DNA of 24,659 bases from Ramicandelaber brevisporus (taxonomy: Eukaryota; Kickxellomycota; Ramicandelaberales; Ramicandelaberaceae): positions 8,049 to 32,707 of the forward strand of contig MU602913.1 of NCBI GenBank assembly GCA_025201865.1, written 5' to 3'. Shown piece by piece: positions 18,147-24,659 of this stretch (the first letter of the stretch is position 1; every line of letters starts with the position of its first letter). A program made the translations under genes and the position numbers. Below the pieces are notes generated by a model, which searched no databases, had not been told where the DNA came from, and saw only the letters and a program-made list of their open reading frames with translations.

Positions 18147-19331
18147 TTACTGACTATCAATTGCTGGAAGAACAACGTAGGCAGATGCGTAGCTAACCGA
18201 GCTATCTCTCACAGTCTGGACTTTGCTCGACTGGCTATAGTGAACAAATCGGATTGTTGGATACTCACTGGAGTTTAGATTTCGCCTTGATGGCTGCAAC
18301 ACTCCGTGTGGAATATGCCCATACACACTCTCAATCGCAGCCAACAGCACTCCAATTGGATGTCTTCCACAGATTGTATTCCGAGTCTCGCTAAGATACT
18401 CACCGAATCGTGCATGCTGTCCCGTTTCTACTTCAGCCATACCGCGATGATCCAAATGCTCAATCGATTTATAAATCGCCACTGCTGGATTCAATTTACT
18501 GGCTCCACCGCTACTGCCACTGCTACTGCTGTTCAGATCACATATCTTGGTATCTGCCTGCAGCGACGGATAGTATTTGCAGTAATCAAACCGTTTGCCC
18601 CAGTGGCAGAAATCCGAAGAAATCACAAATGCATTCTCGGGGTTGGCCAAGTGTGGTGCCAGCAGTTGGCCAAACTCTGCTTCTTGTTCAAAATCAATCG
18701 CACCAACCATGATTGGCACAATCTGAACGGAGTCCGCCAAATCAGCCTCTGCCAATACAGCGTACAAATACGGCAGCTGCATCTCGATGCTGTGTTCATC
18801 TTCGTCAACACGCATTGACATGTTCTTGAAGCTGTTTGGATGCTGGGAACGGAGCTGATCGATGGTTTGGCGGTCCAGCATCAAGTTGCCGAGAGGAGTT
18901 GCGTAGTGAGTGCAGCGGCGAGTATCCGGAACAGCGCAGCATGGAATGTAAACGTGATGAGACGGACCGAGAATAAAGACACGTTTGATGCCGGTTAAAT
19001 CAAGACTGGCAAAGGCGTGAGCAGCGGCTGGACCGCTGTAGCTGTAGCCAGCGTGGGGTGAAATGATTGCGCGGGCACCTGGAACCGGTCGCGAAACAAC
19101 TTGATGACCGCCAGTAACAACTGTTGCAGCAGCAGTAGTAGCAGAGTTACTAATGTTGTTGTTGCTGTTGTTGTTGTTGGTGCTAGCTGAGGACGAAGAT
19201 GAAAGGACAGAGATGAGTGGGCGACGACGTGCTGCGGAAAGCCAAGAATCGAGCTGGTCTTGTAACTCGCTGCGGTACTTGGAATACCAGCTTCCAGCGT
19301 GCGAGGCTGCGCGTGTTGACGAAGAACTCAT
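18147..19331 (-). CDS. MEMO1: MEMO1 family protein
   Basis: MEMO1 is a conserved cytosolic protein with the fold of nonheme-iron dioxygenases, reported to bind copper or iron and to act in cell motility and redox or metal homeostasis; the yeast orthologue is Mho1. Translation from ATG 19331 gives 394 residues beginning close to the family N-terminus (ASHAGSWYS). Conserved blocks are SPHAGYSYSGPAAAHA, RVFILGPSHHV, DEDEHSIEMQLPY, VISSDFCHWGKRF, NTICGRHPIGVLL and SSVSYA. The metal-binding residues of human MEMO1 (H49, H81, C244) correspond to H93, H125 and C321. Extra length over the human ~297 comes from a Ser/Asn/Thr insert at ~38-80 and a Ser/Gly insert near residue 250. A 69-codon open extension upstream starts at a non-ATG codon and was left out. 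It is head-to-head with NUP98. Confidence 0.96.
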   Translation of the reverse strand: MSSSSTRAASHAGSWYSKYRSELQDQLDSWLSAARRRPLISVLSSSSSASTNNNNSNNNISNSATTAAATVVTGGHQVVSRPVPGARAIISPHAGYSYSGPAAAHAFASLDLTGIKRVFILGPSHHVYIPCCAVPDTRRCTHYATPLGNLMLDRQTIDQLRSQHPNSFKNMSMRVDEDEHSIEMQLPYLYAVLAEADLADSVQIVPIMVGAIDFEQEAEFGQLLAPHLANPENAFVISSDFCHWGKRFDYCKYYPSLQADTKICDLNSSSSGSSGGASKLNPAVAIYKSIEHLDHRGMAEVETGQHARFGEYLSETRNTICGRHPIGVLLAAIESVYGHIPHGVLQPSRRNLNSSEYPTIRFVHYSQSSKVQTVRDSSVSYASAYVVLPAIDSQ

Positions 19332-19616
19332 CTTTAGATGAAGAAGCGGACTAGATGCTGTGGGTGACTGGGGGTGGATGTGTATTGAAAATTGGGCAAA
19401 CGCGCGGTGTTGCAGCGCAGTTTTCTCCTCTCCAAGCAACCGCGATAACAAGCAAAAAAAAATAAAGAAAGAAAAGTAATCCTCCATACGATCGGCTATA
19501 ACCTCTGCTGCTACATCGCGTTCACAGTACACAAGCAACTAACAACAGCATACGGCATACGACAACCGACAACACACAACACACAGCAGACAGTGATTGT
19601 TGTTTCTTGAGAACAG
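19332..19616. promoter_or_regulatory. Divergent promoter between MEMO1 and NUP98
   Basis: These 285 bases hold an A-rich tract (19454-19478; T-rich in the MEMO1 direction), a GGCTATAACC at about 19494-19503, and a T-poor CAAC/ACAC leader from about 19530 to 19592 running into NUP98. The last ~25 bases before the NUP98 ATG are T-rich. No specific factor site is recognisable. Confidence 0.5.
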
Positions 19617-22600
19617 ATGTGGAACACTGGAGGCTTTAATCAGCAAACTCAGCAGCAGCAACAGCAGCAGCCTCAGGGAGGCGGTCTCGGCTTTGGCTCT
19701 GGTCTTGGCGGAGGCGGCGGTGGTCTTCTTGGCGGCGCCGGTACTGGAGCTGCAACTGGCTTTGGCCAGCCTGCTTCAACTGGCCTTGGCGGTGCAGGCT
19801 CCTTTGGTGGTGGAGGTCTGCTTGGAACCCCAGCCACCGCTGGAGGCGGCGGATTTGGATCGTCTGCCCTTGGCGGTGCTGGAACCGGAGCTGCGTCTGG
19901 ATTTGGACAGCCTGCTCAACAGCAGCAGCAGCAATCGACTGGCTTTGGCGGAGGTTCGCTCCTTGGAAACTGGGCCACTGGCGGTGCATCGACAGCTACT
20001 CAAGCCGGCACATCGCAGCCAGCGAGCGGACTTGGTGGCGGCCTGACTGGATTCGGTACAGGATCTGCCGCTGCTTCGGGATTCGGTGCGCCAGCTACAT
20101 CGACTGGACTCGGTTTTGGTCAGCAAACTTCAACTGCAACTGCTCCAAGTTTAACTGCATTTGGCTCTTCTTCAGGCTCTGGACTAGGCGGATTCAGCCA
20201 GCAACAGGGTGCTGGATTGGGCGGAATGAATCAGCAGCAGCAACAGCAACAGCAGCAACAGCAACCGACAGGCACAGATCATACCATGTATCGGCCATAT
20301 ATTGAGCGGGTTCCAGGACGCAATGAATCGGAGACCTTCCTCAATATTAGCTGCATGAATGAATATAAATTCTACTCTCCAAAGGAACTTCGTTTCCAAG
20401 ATTACATGGCCGGTCGTCGCACTAAAGATGCAGCCGGTTCAACTGGCGGTTTGACTGGATTTGGAGCATCTACATTGGGTGCTGGTACTGGTACTAGCAC
20501 TGGATTTGGTCAGCAGCCGCAGCAGCCTCAGCAAACCGGCGGCGGTCTTGGATTCGGCGGCAACACTGGCTTTGGAGGCAACACCGCATTCGGGCAGAAC
20601 CAAACACAGACTCAACAGCAGCAGCAACCTGGCGGCCTTGGATTCGGAGGCAATACTGGCTTTGGACAGCAGAATCCGCCACAAGCTGGAGGTCTCGGAT
20701 TCGGTGGTAATACTGGATTTGGAGGCAACACCGCATTTGGACAAAACCAGACACAGACTCAACAACAACAGCAGCAACCTGGTGGTCTTGGATTCGGTGG
20801 AAATACTGCCTTTGGAGGAAATACCGGATTCGGCCAGCCGAGCACATCTACCACTGGAGGTCTCGGTTTTGGGCAGCCGAATCAACCAACTGGTGGTCTT
20901 GGCTTTGGCCAACAGCCACAGCAACAGCCCAGCGGACTGGGCTTTGGCGGTGGCAGCACAGCTGGTGGCCTTGGATTCGGCCAGCAGCAACCGCAGCAAT
21001 CACAACAAGCTGGCGGCCTTGGATTCGGTGGAAATACTGGATTCAGCCAGCCGCAACAGCAACAGCAACAATCTGGATTTGGCACTGGCCTTGGTCAAGC
21101 TAGCACAACTGGTACTCAGACCACGAATATGTTTGGCCAGCCGGTTAATCCACCATCTGGTCTGACCGGATTTGGCCAGACACCTGCCCCTGCTGCAACT
21201 GGCACTGGCACTGGATTTGGTCAATCTCTTGGCGGCGGCACTGGATTAGGCACAGGCCTCGGCTCCGGTCTTGGTTCTGGTCTCGGAGGCGGCCTCGGTG
21301 GAAGCACTGCTGGCTCAGGTGGCCTATTTGGCAATAAGACTGGCACTGGCTCGATGTTTGGCGGCGGTGCTCTCGGCGGCGCTACTCAACCTGCGTCCGG
21401 TTTGGGTGGAGCTCAGCCTGCTTCTAGTGGCCTTGGAGGTGGTCTTGGCAGTGGTCTTGGAGGTGGCCTGGGAAGCGGACTTGGAGGTGGTCTGGGAAGC
21501 GGACTTGGTGGTGGACTTGGAGGTGGACTTGGCGGTGCTAAGCCTGCTGGTCTGTTTGGCTCTGGTCTTGGTCAATCAACGGGCACAACAGCCCAGTCTG
21601 GTCTCGGCGGCGGTCTCGGTGGTGGTCTCGGCAGTGGCACCGGCGGTTTGTTCCCAACATCTACTGGAACAACTGGCGCTCTTGGTGGTGCTGGCACCAG
21701 TGGCCTCTTTGGCGCAGCCACAGGCACCGGTGGTGCTCTTGGTGGTGCTGGTACTCTGTCCAGTGGCCTGCTTGGTGGCGCCAGTGCCGCCGCAGGTACT
21801 CAGCCTGCTGTTGGTGGCCTCGGTGCTCTTGGTGGCGCTCAGCCAGCCGCTGCTCCTGCTGCCCCAGCTCAACCAACCAACCCATTGGTCGCTGCCATTG
21901 ACATGGATCCATATGGTCATCAGCCGCTGAATCCATCGGCCACTGCTCAGAAGATTGAGAGTCTGCTCTCCCGCAAGCCAGCTGCTCCAGTCACTGCCGG
22001 AATTGGCGCAACACCGCTCCGCCCATCTGTTACTTCTCCAATTGCTGCCCCAGCCACACAAAGTCGCCTGCAGAACTTTATCGCCCCAGGTCTGGCTGCC
22101 GGAACTCCTCTTCGCGGCACTCCAAGCCAGATGCCAACCATGGGAAGCATCCTGCGCTCTGTCAATCGTGCTACCTCCTCTGCTGCTGCCATTCAGCCAC
22201 AGTCAGTTGCTCCTGGCGGCATGAGTGGATTTGCTGAAGATCTCGACCCGCAGAATTACATGCGCCAGCGTCGCTTCAACACCAAGAAGCTCGTTATCAA
22301 GAAGAAGATTCGCGGTGACTCAACCCTTGATGGCGAAGATGCCATCTCTCCCAAGGCTGACGACAAGGGCTTGGATGACTTCGGTCTGACATCGCCAACT
22401 GCCCACGTTCACCAGACGCCACTTCATCCATCCGTCGATGTTGCCACTCCCGCGAGAAACGGTGCATATCCGCAGCCAAACCAGACTCCAGCCAAGACCC
22501 CAACTGCGCGCCTGGTCGCCACTCCGTTCAAGCCATCGCCAGCCAAGAACGCTGCAGCTACTTCTCCGGGCTCAGGCGAGCAAGTGGAGGAAGAAATTGA

Positions 22601-23078
22601 GGAGGAGCCAGTCAAACTAGACACCTCAATTATCCCAGTTGCTGCCGAGGGTTACTACATGAGCCCATCGCCTGATGAAATTGAGAACATGACCCAGGCT
22701 CAACTGCGTAAGGTCAATCTTCGCATTGGCCGCCAAGGCCACGGCCTCGTTGAATTCCTCCAGCCCATTGATCTCACTGCATTTGGCGGTCGCTGCTCTG
22801 ACATTCCAGGCAACTTGGTCATCTTTGAGAAGAACTCAATCATGGTGTACCCGGATGAAGACACTGCTCCACCAGTTGGCCAAGGTTTGAATGTGCCAGC
22901 TCGCATTACGCTGCTCAATTGCTGGCCAAAGAACAAGGCTACCGGCGAGTACATTAAAGACGAGGATCATCCGCAGATGCAGCGCCACGTTAACAAGCTC
23001 ATGGCAAAGACCGACATGGACTTTGTTGCCTACGAGCATCGCGATGGTGCATGGACCTTTGAGGTTCAGCATTTGTAA
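19617..23078 (+). CDS. NUP98: FG-repeat nucleoporin Nup98 (Nup100/Nup116 type), without a Nup96 part
   Basis: Nup98 lines the nuclear pore, carries FG repeats that form the permeability barrier and binds Rae1/Gle2 for mRNA export. The 1153-residue product has Gly/Gln-rich FG repeats (GLGFG, GFGQ, GLFG) at ~1-220 and ~270-745. They are split by a GLEBS-like Rae1/Gle2-binding segment at ~223-268 (MNEYKFYSPKELRFQDYMAG). A Pro/Ser/Thr linker and a basic NTKKLVIKKKIRGD follow. The C-terminal Nup98 autopeptidase-fold domain occupies ~1008-1153 (GYYMSPSPDEIENM, HGLVEFLQPIDL). The frame stops right after VQHL, where Nup98-Nup96 precursors have the HF-S cleavage site, and there is no Nup96 reading frame in the 84 bp before SEC61G. 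A Gln11 tract lies at 20232-20264. ATG 19617 is the first ATG after the CAN-rich leader. Confidence 0.94.
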   Translation: MWNTGGFNQQTQQQQQQQPQGGGLGFGSGLGGGGGGLLGGAGTGAATGFGQPASTGLGGAGSFGGGGLLGTPATAGGGGFGSSALGGAGTGAASGFGQPAQQQQQQSTGFGGGSLLGNWATGGASTATQAGTSQPASGLGGGLTGFGTGSAAASGFGAPATSTGLGFGQQTSTATAPSLTAFGSSSGSGLGGFSQQQGAGLGGMNQQQQQQQQQQQPTGTDHTMYRPYIERVPGRNESETFLNISCMNEYKFYSPKELRFQDYMAGRRTKDAAGSTGGLTGFGASTLGAGTGTSTGFGQQPQQPQQTGGGLGFGGNTGFGGNTAFGQNQTQTQQQQQPGGLGFGGNTGFGQQNPPQAGGLGFGGNTGFGGNTAFGQNQTQTQQQQQQPGGLGFGGNTAFGGNTGFGQPSTSTTGGLGFGQPNQPTGGLGFGQQPQQQPSGLGFGGGSTAGGLGFGQQQPQQSQQAGGLGFGGNTGFSQPQQQQQQSGFGTGLGQASTTGTQTTNMFGQPVNPPSGLTGFGQTPAPAATGTGTGFGQSLGGGTGLGTGLGSGLGSGLGGGLGGSTAGSGGLFGNKTGTGSMFGGGALGGATQPASGLGGAQPASSGLGGGLGSGLGGGLGSGLGGGLGSGLGGGLGGGLGGAKPAGLFGSGLGQSTGTTAQSGLGGGLGGGLGSGTGGLFPTSTGTTGALGGAGTSGLFGAATGTGGALGGAGTLSSGLLGGASAAAGTQPAVGGLGALGGAQPAAAPAAPAQPTNPLVAAIDMDPYGHQPLNPSATAQKIESLLSRKPAAPVTAGIGATPLRPSVTSPIAAPATQSRLQNFIAPGLAAGTPLRGTPSQMPTMGSILRSVNRATSSAAAIQPQSVAPGGMSGFAEDLDPQNYMRQRRFNTKKLVIKKKIRGDSTLDGEDAISPKADDKGLDDFGLTSPTAHVHQTPLHPSVDVATPARNGAYPQPNQTPAKTPTARLVATPFKPSPAKNAAATSPGSGEQVEEEIEEEPVKLDTSIIPVAAEGYYMSPSPDEIENMTQAQLRKVNLRIGRQGHGLVEFLQPIDLTAFGGRCSDIPGNLVIFEKNSIMVYPDEDTAPPVGQGLNVPARITLLNCWPKNKATGEYIKDEDHPQMQRHVNKLMAKTDMDFVAYEHRDGAWTFEVQHL
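20541..20834 (+). repeat. Tandem duplication of ~147 bases inside NUP98
   Basis: Two adjacent copies of about 49 codons share the plan GGLGFGGNTGFGGNTAFGQ, then a QTQT and Gln run, then GGLGFGGNT. The second copy starts at 20688, has one more Gln and diverges near its end. Third-position differences are spread along the copies, so the duplication is not very recent. Confidence 0.75.
21427..21536 (+). repeat. GLGSGLGG short tandem repeat in NUP98
   Basis: A run of CTTGGAGGTGG and CTGGGAAGCGGA-type units encodes alternating GLGG and GLGS. The nucleotide units are more alike than the neighbouring FG repeats, which suggests local slippage or unequal exchange. The section has no Phe and so is an FG-free spacer. 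Confidence 0.75.
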
Positions 23079-23162
23079 GCACAGCCTCTCTTGATTAAGT
23101 TAATTTACTACTTTTACTTTAAACAAGCTAATAATAATTCAATACATTAAAACTGAGCATAG

Positions 23163-23378
23163 TTATTGACCACCGACGATGATAGCATTGATGGGGATGT
23201 GCACCAGCTTGACAAAGTAGCCAATGAAACCCATGACGATGAAACCGATACCGACAGAGTACGCAATCTTGAGGTATTCTTTCCTGTCTGGCTTGGTGCA
23301 GCGGTTGATGAGTTGCACGGCCTCCTTAACGAAGACGCGTGGCTGGTCCATAAGCGGGTTGCCGTTGGAGCTGTCCAT
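23163..23378 (-). CDS. SEC61G/SSS1: Sec61 translocon gamma subunit (Sss1)
   Basis: Sec61 gamma is the small tail-anchored subunit that clamps the Sec61 alpha channel at the ER membrane. The 71-residue product has the full family pattern: an amphipathic N-terminal helix with [12 protein letters not shown], the invariant-like [12 protein letters not shown], and one membrane helix (about residues 42-65) with [20 protein letters not shown] and the end IIVGGQ. Length matches the usual ~68-80. ATG 23378 gives the expected start and there is no intron in the frame. The gene converges with NUP98, with 84 bp between stops. The upstream region is a strand-asymmetric purine/pyrimidine stretch (23491-23587) that is CT-rich in the sense of this gene. 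Confidence 0.97.
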   Translation of the reverse strand: MDSSNGNPLMDQPRVFVKEAVQLINRCTKPDRKEYLKIAYSVGIGFIVMGFIGYFVKLVHIPINAIIVGGQ

Positions 23379-23791
23379 ATTCTTACGTTCGTGTTCTGTG
23401 GGAGGGTGTCTGAAGTTGATCGTCGATCGCAGTTATAGAGAAGAAGAATAAAAAAAATTATGGAGTTGGAGTGTGGTTGTGTGTGCTGTCAAGAGAGAGA
23501 GGAAACACCGAACGAAGGGAGAACCAGAGAAAGTCAGAGAGCGCGAGAGAACGAGAGAACTAGAGCGAGAGAGAAAGACAAAGGCAGTCGTCATCGGTTA
23601 ATTATTCGACGTGGAGAAAGATCTGGATCGTGGACCTAAGCATAGATCCATACGAGAACAGCAGCATGAGGCAACGAGTGAGAGATTGACATGCTCACCA
23701 TGTAGTCGTGTGTATATCTCACTAATGCGATTAATCACTCCAGCCGTAATCCAGATCACATCTATATGACCCACAAAATAGCAAAAGAGCA
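23379..23791. promoter_or_regulatory. SEC61G upstream region up to the tRNA
   Basis: No coding sequence is supported here. Next to SEC61G is a moderately mixed stretch with an A-run at 23451-23458 (T-run for SEC61G), then the GA-rich block 23491-23587, then ordinary sequence to the tRNA. The GA block most likely belongs to the promoter or leader of SEC61G, where it reads CTCTCT, as in the leader of the 579-926 gene. Nothing recognisable was found in 23590-23790. Confidence 0.4.
23491..23587. repeat. GA-rich, strand-asymmetric tract
   Basis: Imperfect GAGA repeats with very few T residues on the plus strand run for nearly 100 bases (AGAGAGAGAGG, GAGAGCGCGAGAGAACGAGAG and similar). The tract is polypyrimidine in the SEC61G sense. 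Confidence 0.85.
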
Positions 23792-23864
23792 TCCTCGGTA
23801 GCTCAATCGGAAGAGCGTGGGACTTTTAATCCTAAGGTCGAGGGTTCGAGCCCCTCCCGAGGAG
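23792..23864 (+). tRNA. tRNA-Lys (anticodon UUU)
   Basis: The 73-base sequence folds into a complete cloverleaf. The acceptor stem TCCTCGG pairs with CCGAGGA, leaving G as discriminator. The D arm is GCTC/GAGC. The anticodon stem TGGGA/TCCTA has one G-T pair and a seven-base loop CTTTTAA, which places TTT at 23825-23827. The T arm GAGGG/CCCTC holds loop TTCGAGC. The A box (TAGCTCAATCGG) and B box (GGTTCGAGCCC) for RNA polymerase III are intact. There is no intron and no encoded CCA, as expected for a nuclear tRNA. It lies 296 bp before RABGGTB on the same strand. Confidence 0.97.
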
Positions 23865-23872
23865 ATATCCTC

Positions 23873-23876
23873 TTTT
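23873..23876 (+). terminator. RNA polymerase III terminator of tRNA-Lys
   Basis: A TTTT run eight bases after the tRNA discriminator is the expected Pol III stop signal. Confidence 0.75.
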
Positions 23877-23931
23877 GCCAATCTCATCCGGTGATGTTGT
23901 TTGTTTGCTTCTGCTTTGCATCTTCCATGAA

Positions 23932-23988
23932 TGTGTGCGTGTGTTCGTGCATTCATGTATTCGTGTGTTCGTGTGTGTTCGTGTGTGC
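23932..23988. repeat. GTGT/GTGTTCGTGT degenerate repeat
   Basis: Repeated GTGTTCGT and GTGTGT units run for almost 60 bases between the tRNA and RABGGTB. The tract may lie in the RABGGTB promoter. Confidence 0.8.
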
Positions 23989-24044
23989 ATCCATTGATCA
24001 AGTTGAGGACGCCGATCACGAGCGGCAGCGCAATGTTCGACGTG

Positions 24045-24091
24045 GCGACAACAGCAGCAACAGTAGCAACAGTAGCAGCAACAGCAACAGC
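24045..24091 (+). repeat. CAGCAA/GTAGCAACA leader repeat upstream of RABGGTB
   Basis: A T-poor run of CAACAGCAG and CAACAGTAG units lies about 70 bases before the RABGGTB ATG. It resembles the leaders of CCT1 and NUP98. It is probably 5' UTR. Confidence 0.7.
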
Positions 24092-24159
24092 TTGAGTGTG
24101 TTCTCCCAGCCAGAACTCGCTCTCCACACAAACAGCTTCATAACACAGACCACAACCAG

Positions 24160-24659
24160 ATGGCCAGCTCAACTTCTGCAGCAACGCCAGCAGCGGCAAC
24201 GCCAGCAGCAGCCTCGACACCCGCAGCCGTGAACACGCTGCTGGCCGCCAAGCACCTCGACTATGTCGTCAAACTCGGTACGGTACGTTCCAGCCGCCAG
24301 CACGATCTGCTCGAACCGCGAAGCTCTGAGCAAACGAACGGAACGGCCAAACTGACAAAGCGTGCTTGCCAACTCGTGACTGTCTTGTATTGACATTGAC
24401 ATTGACGACAACGATGATGATACTGCTGTTGATGATGACGATGACAATGATGATGATACTGTTGTGTACCAGCAGACCGAGAACGACCTCAACTACAAGA
24501 TGAGCGAGCACTTGCGCATCAGCGCCATGTACTGGGGAATGACATCGCTCGCGTTGCTCGGCAAGCTCGACGGCGCATTCAAGCGCGAGGATGTCATCGA
24601 GTACGTCCGCTCGTGCCAGGTTCTCCCGCCAGCAGCCGATGGCAAGCAGAGCAGCAGCA
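24160..24659 (+). CDS. RABGGTB/BET2: Rab geranylgeranyltransferase beta subunit (Bet2), 5' part, two exons, cut by the window edge
   Basis: The beta subunit carries the zinc and lipid site of Rab geranylgeranyltransferase, which prenylates Rab GTPases bound to the escort protein. Only the N-terminal ~100 residues are present. Exon 1 (24160-24282) encodes an Ala/Thr/Pro-rich head and then LLAAKHLDYVVKLGT, matching the family's EKHADYI segment. Exon 2 (24476 onward) continues TENDLNYKMSEHLRISAMYW and ALLGKL...EDVIEYVRSCQ, the first helices of the alpha-alpha barrel. The join is in phase, and with the acceptor at 24475 the segment has the same length as the human protein. The catalytic Asp, Cys and His lie beyond the window. 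Reading exon 1 straight on loses the homology, so the intron is needed. The neighbour upstream is tRNA-Lys. Confidence 0.88.
24283..24475 (+). other. Intron 1 of RABGGTB (spliceosomal)
   Basis: The donor is GTACGT at 24283, directly after the Thr codon of KLGT. The acceptor is the tandem CAGCAG ending at 24472 or 24475. The intron is 190 or 193 bases and phase 0 with either acceptor. The 110 bases before the acceptor contain no AG dinucleotide. CTGAC at 24351-24355 is a possible branch site. This is the only intron in the window that homology requires. Confidence 0.75.

Noticed and set aside
19332-19538. N-terminal extension of MEMO1
   Set aside because: It starts at a non-ATG codon, contains nothing family-like, and overlaps the MEMO1/NUP98 promoter. 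The family N-terminus aligns with ATG 19331.
20439-20999. Leu/Ser-rich antisense frame and other long off-frame ORFs within NUP98
   Set aside because: They arise from the periodic Gly/Gln codons of the FG repeats read in other frames, and carry no independent evidence of coding.
23762-24220. Minus-strand 152-codon frame across the tRNA
   Set aside because: It runs through an intact tRNA gene and two simple repeats, and matches no protein family I know.
1-24659. CRISPR arrays, transposons, viral insertions, operon-like secondary-metabolite or toxin systems
   Set aside because: No direct-repeat arrays with unique spacers, no transposase, integrase or reverse-transcriptase motifs and no terminal inverted repeats were seen. 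All sizeable conserved frames are eukaryotic housekeeping genes.

Overview
This is a compact nuclear window from a eukaryote. About 88% of it is coding, by ten protein genes and one tRNA, and almost all reading frames run as one uninterrupted exon. Intergenic gaps of 82 to 203 bp, one intron, poly(dA:dT) tracts between genes and many Gln/Ser/Ala-rich inserts in conserved proteins point to an intron-poor, gene-dense opisthokont. An early-diverging fungus of the Zoopagomycota/Kickxellomycotina kind is my best guess. That placement is inference from gene style only, because no lineage marker is present.

Layout. 1-578: no assignable gene. 579-926 (+): a small orphan protein. 1128-8648 (-): a very large, divergent Raptor/Kog1 (TORC1 scaffold), convergent with the orphan. 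A 355-bp divergent promoter separates Raptor from CCT1 (9004-10728, +; chaperonin alpha). Three more plus-strand genes follow closely: RSM22/METTL17 (10932-12917), ALG7/DPAGT1 (13000-14760) and CYM1/PreP (14843-18049). The two gaps between these three genes are both exactly 82 bp. MEMO1 (18147-19331, -) converges on CYM1 and is head-to-head with NUP98 (19617-23078, +). SEC61G (23163-23378, -) converges on NUP98. tRNA-Lys(UUU) lies at 23792-23864. The 5' end of RABGGTB/BET2 begins at 24160, contains the only intron I can support, and runs off the right edge.

The genes are housekeeping and unrelated in pathway: nutrient signalling, cytosolic folding, mitochondrial ribosome biogenesis, N-glycosylation, mitochondrial peptide clearance, the nuclear pore, ER translocation and Rab prenylation. 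One neighbour pair makes biochemical sense: CCT folds beta-propeller proteins of TORC1, and CCT1 shares a promoter region with Raptor. I see no mobile element, CRISPR, toxin system or viral insertion, and no convincing novel multi-gene system. The best leads are protein-level oddities: Raptor has lost both residues of the caspase-like dyad, NUP98 ends at the autocleavage point with no NUP96 and a splice-donor sequence over its stop, RABGGTB has a tandem NAGNAG acceptor behind a long AG-free tract, and the first gene is an orphan with a possible alternative 3' exon.
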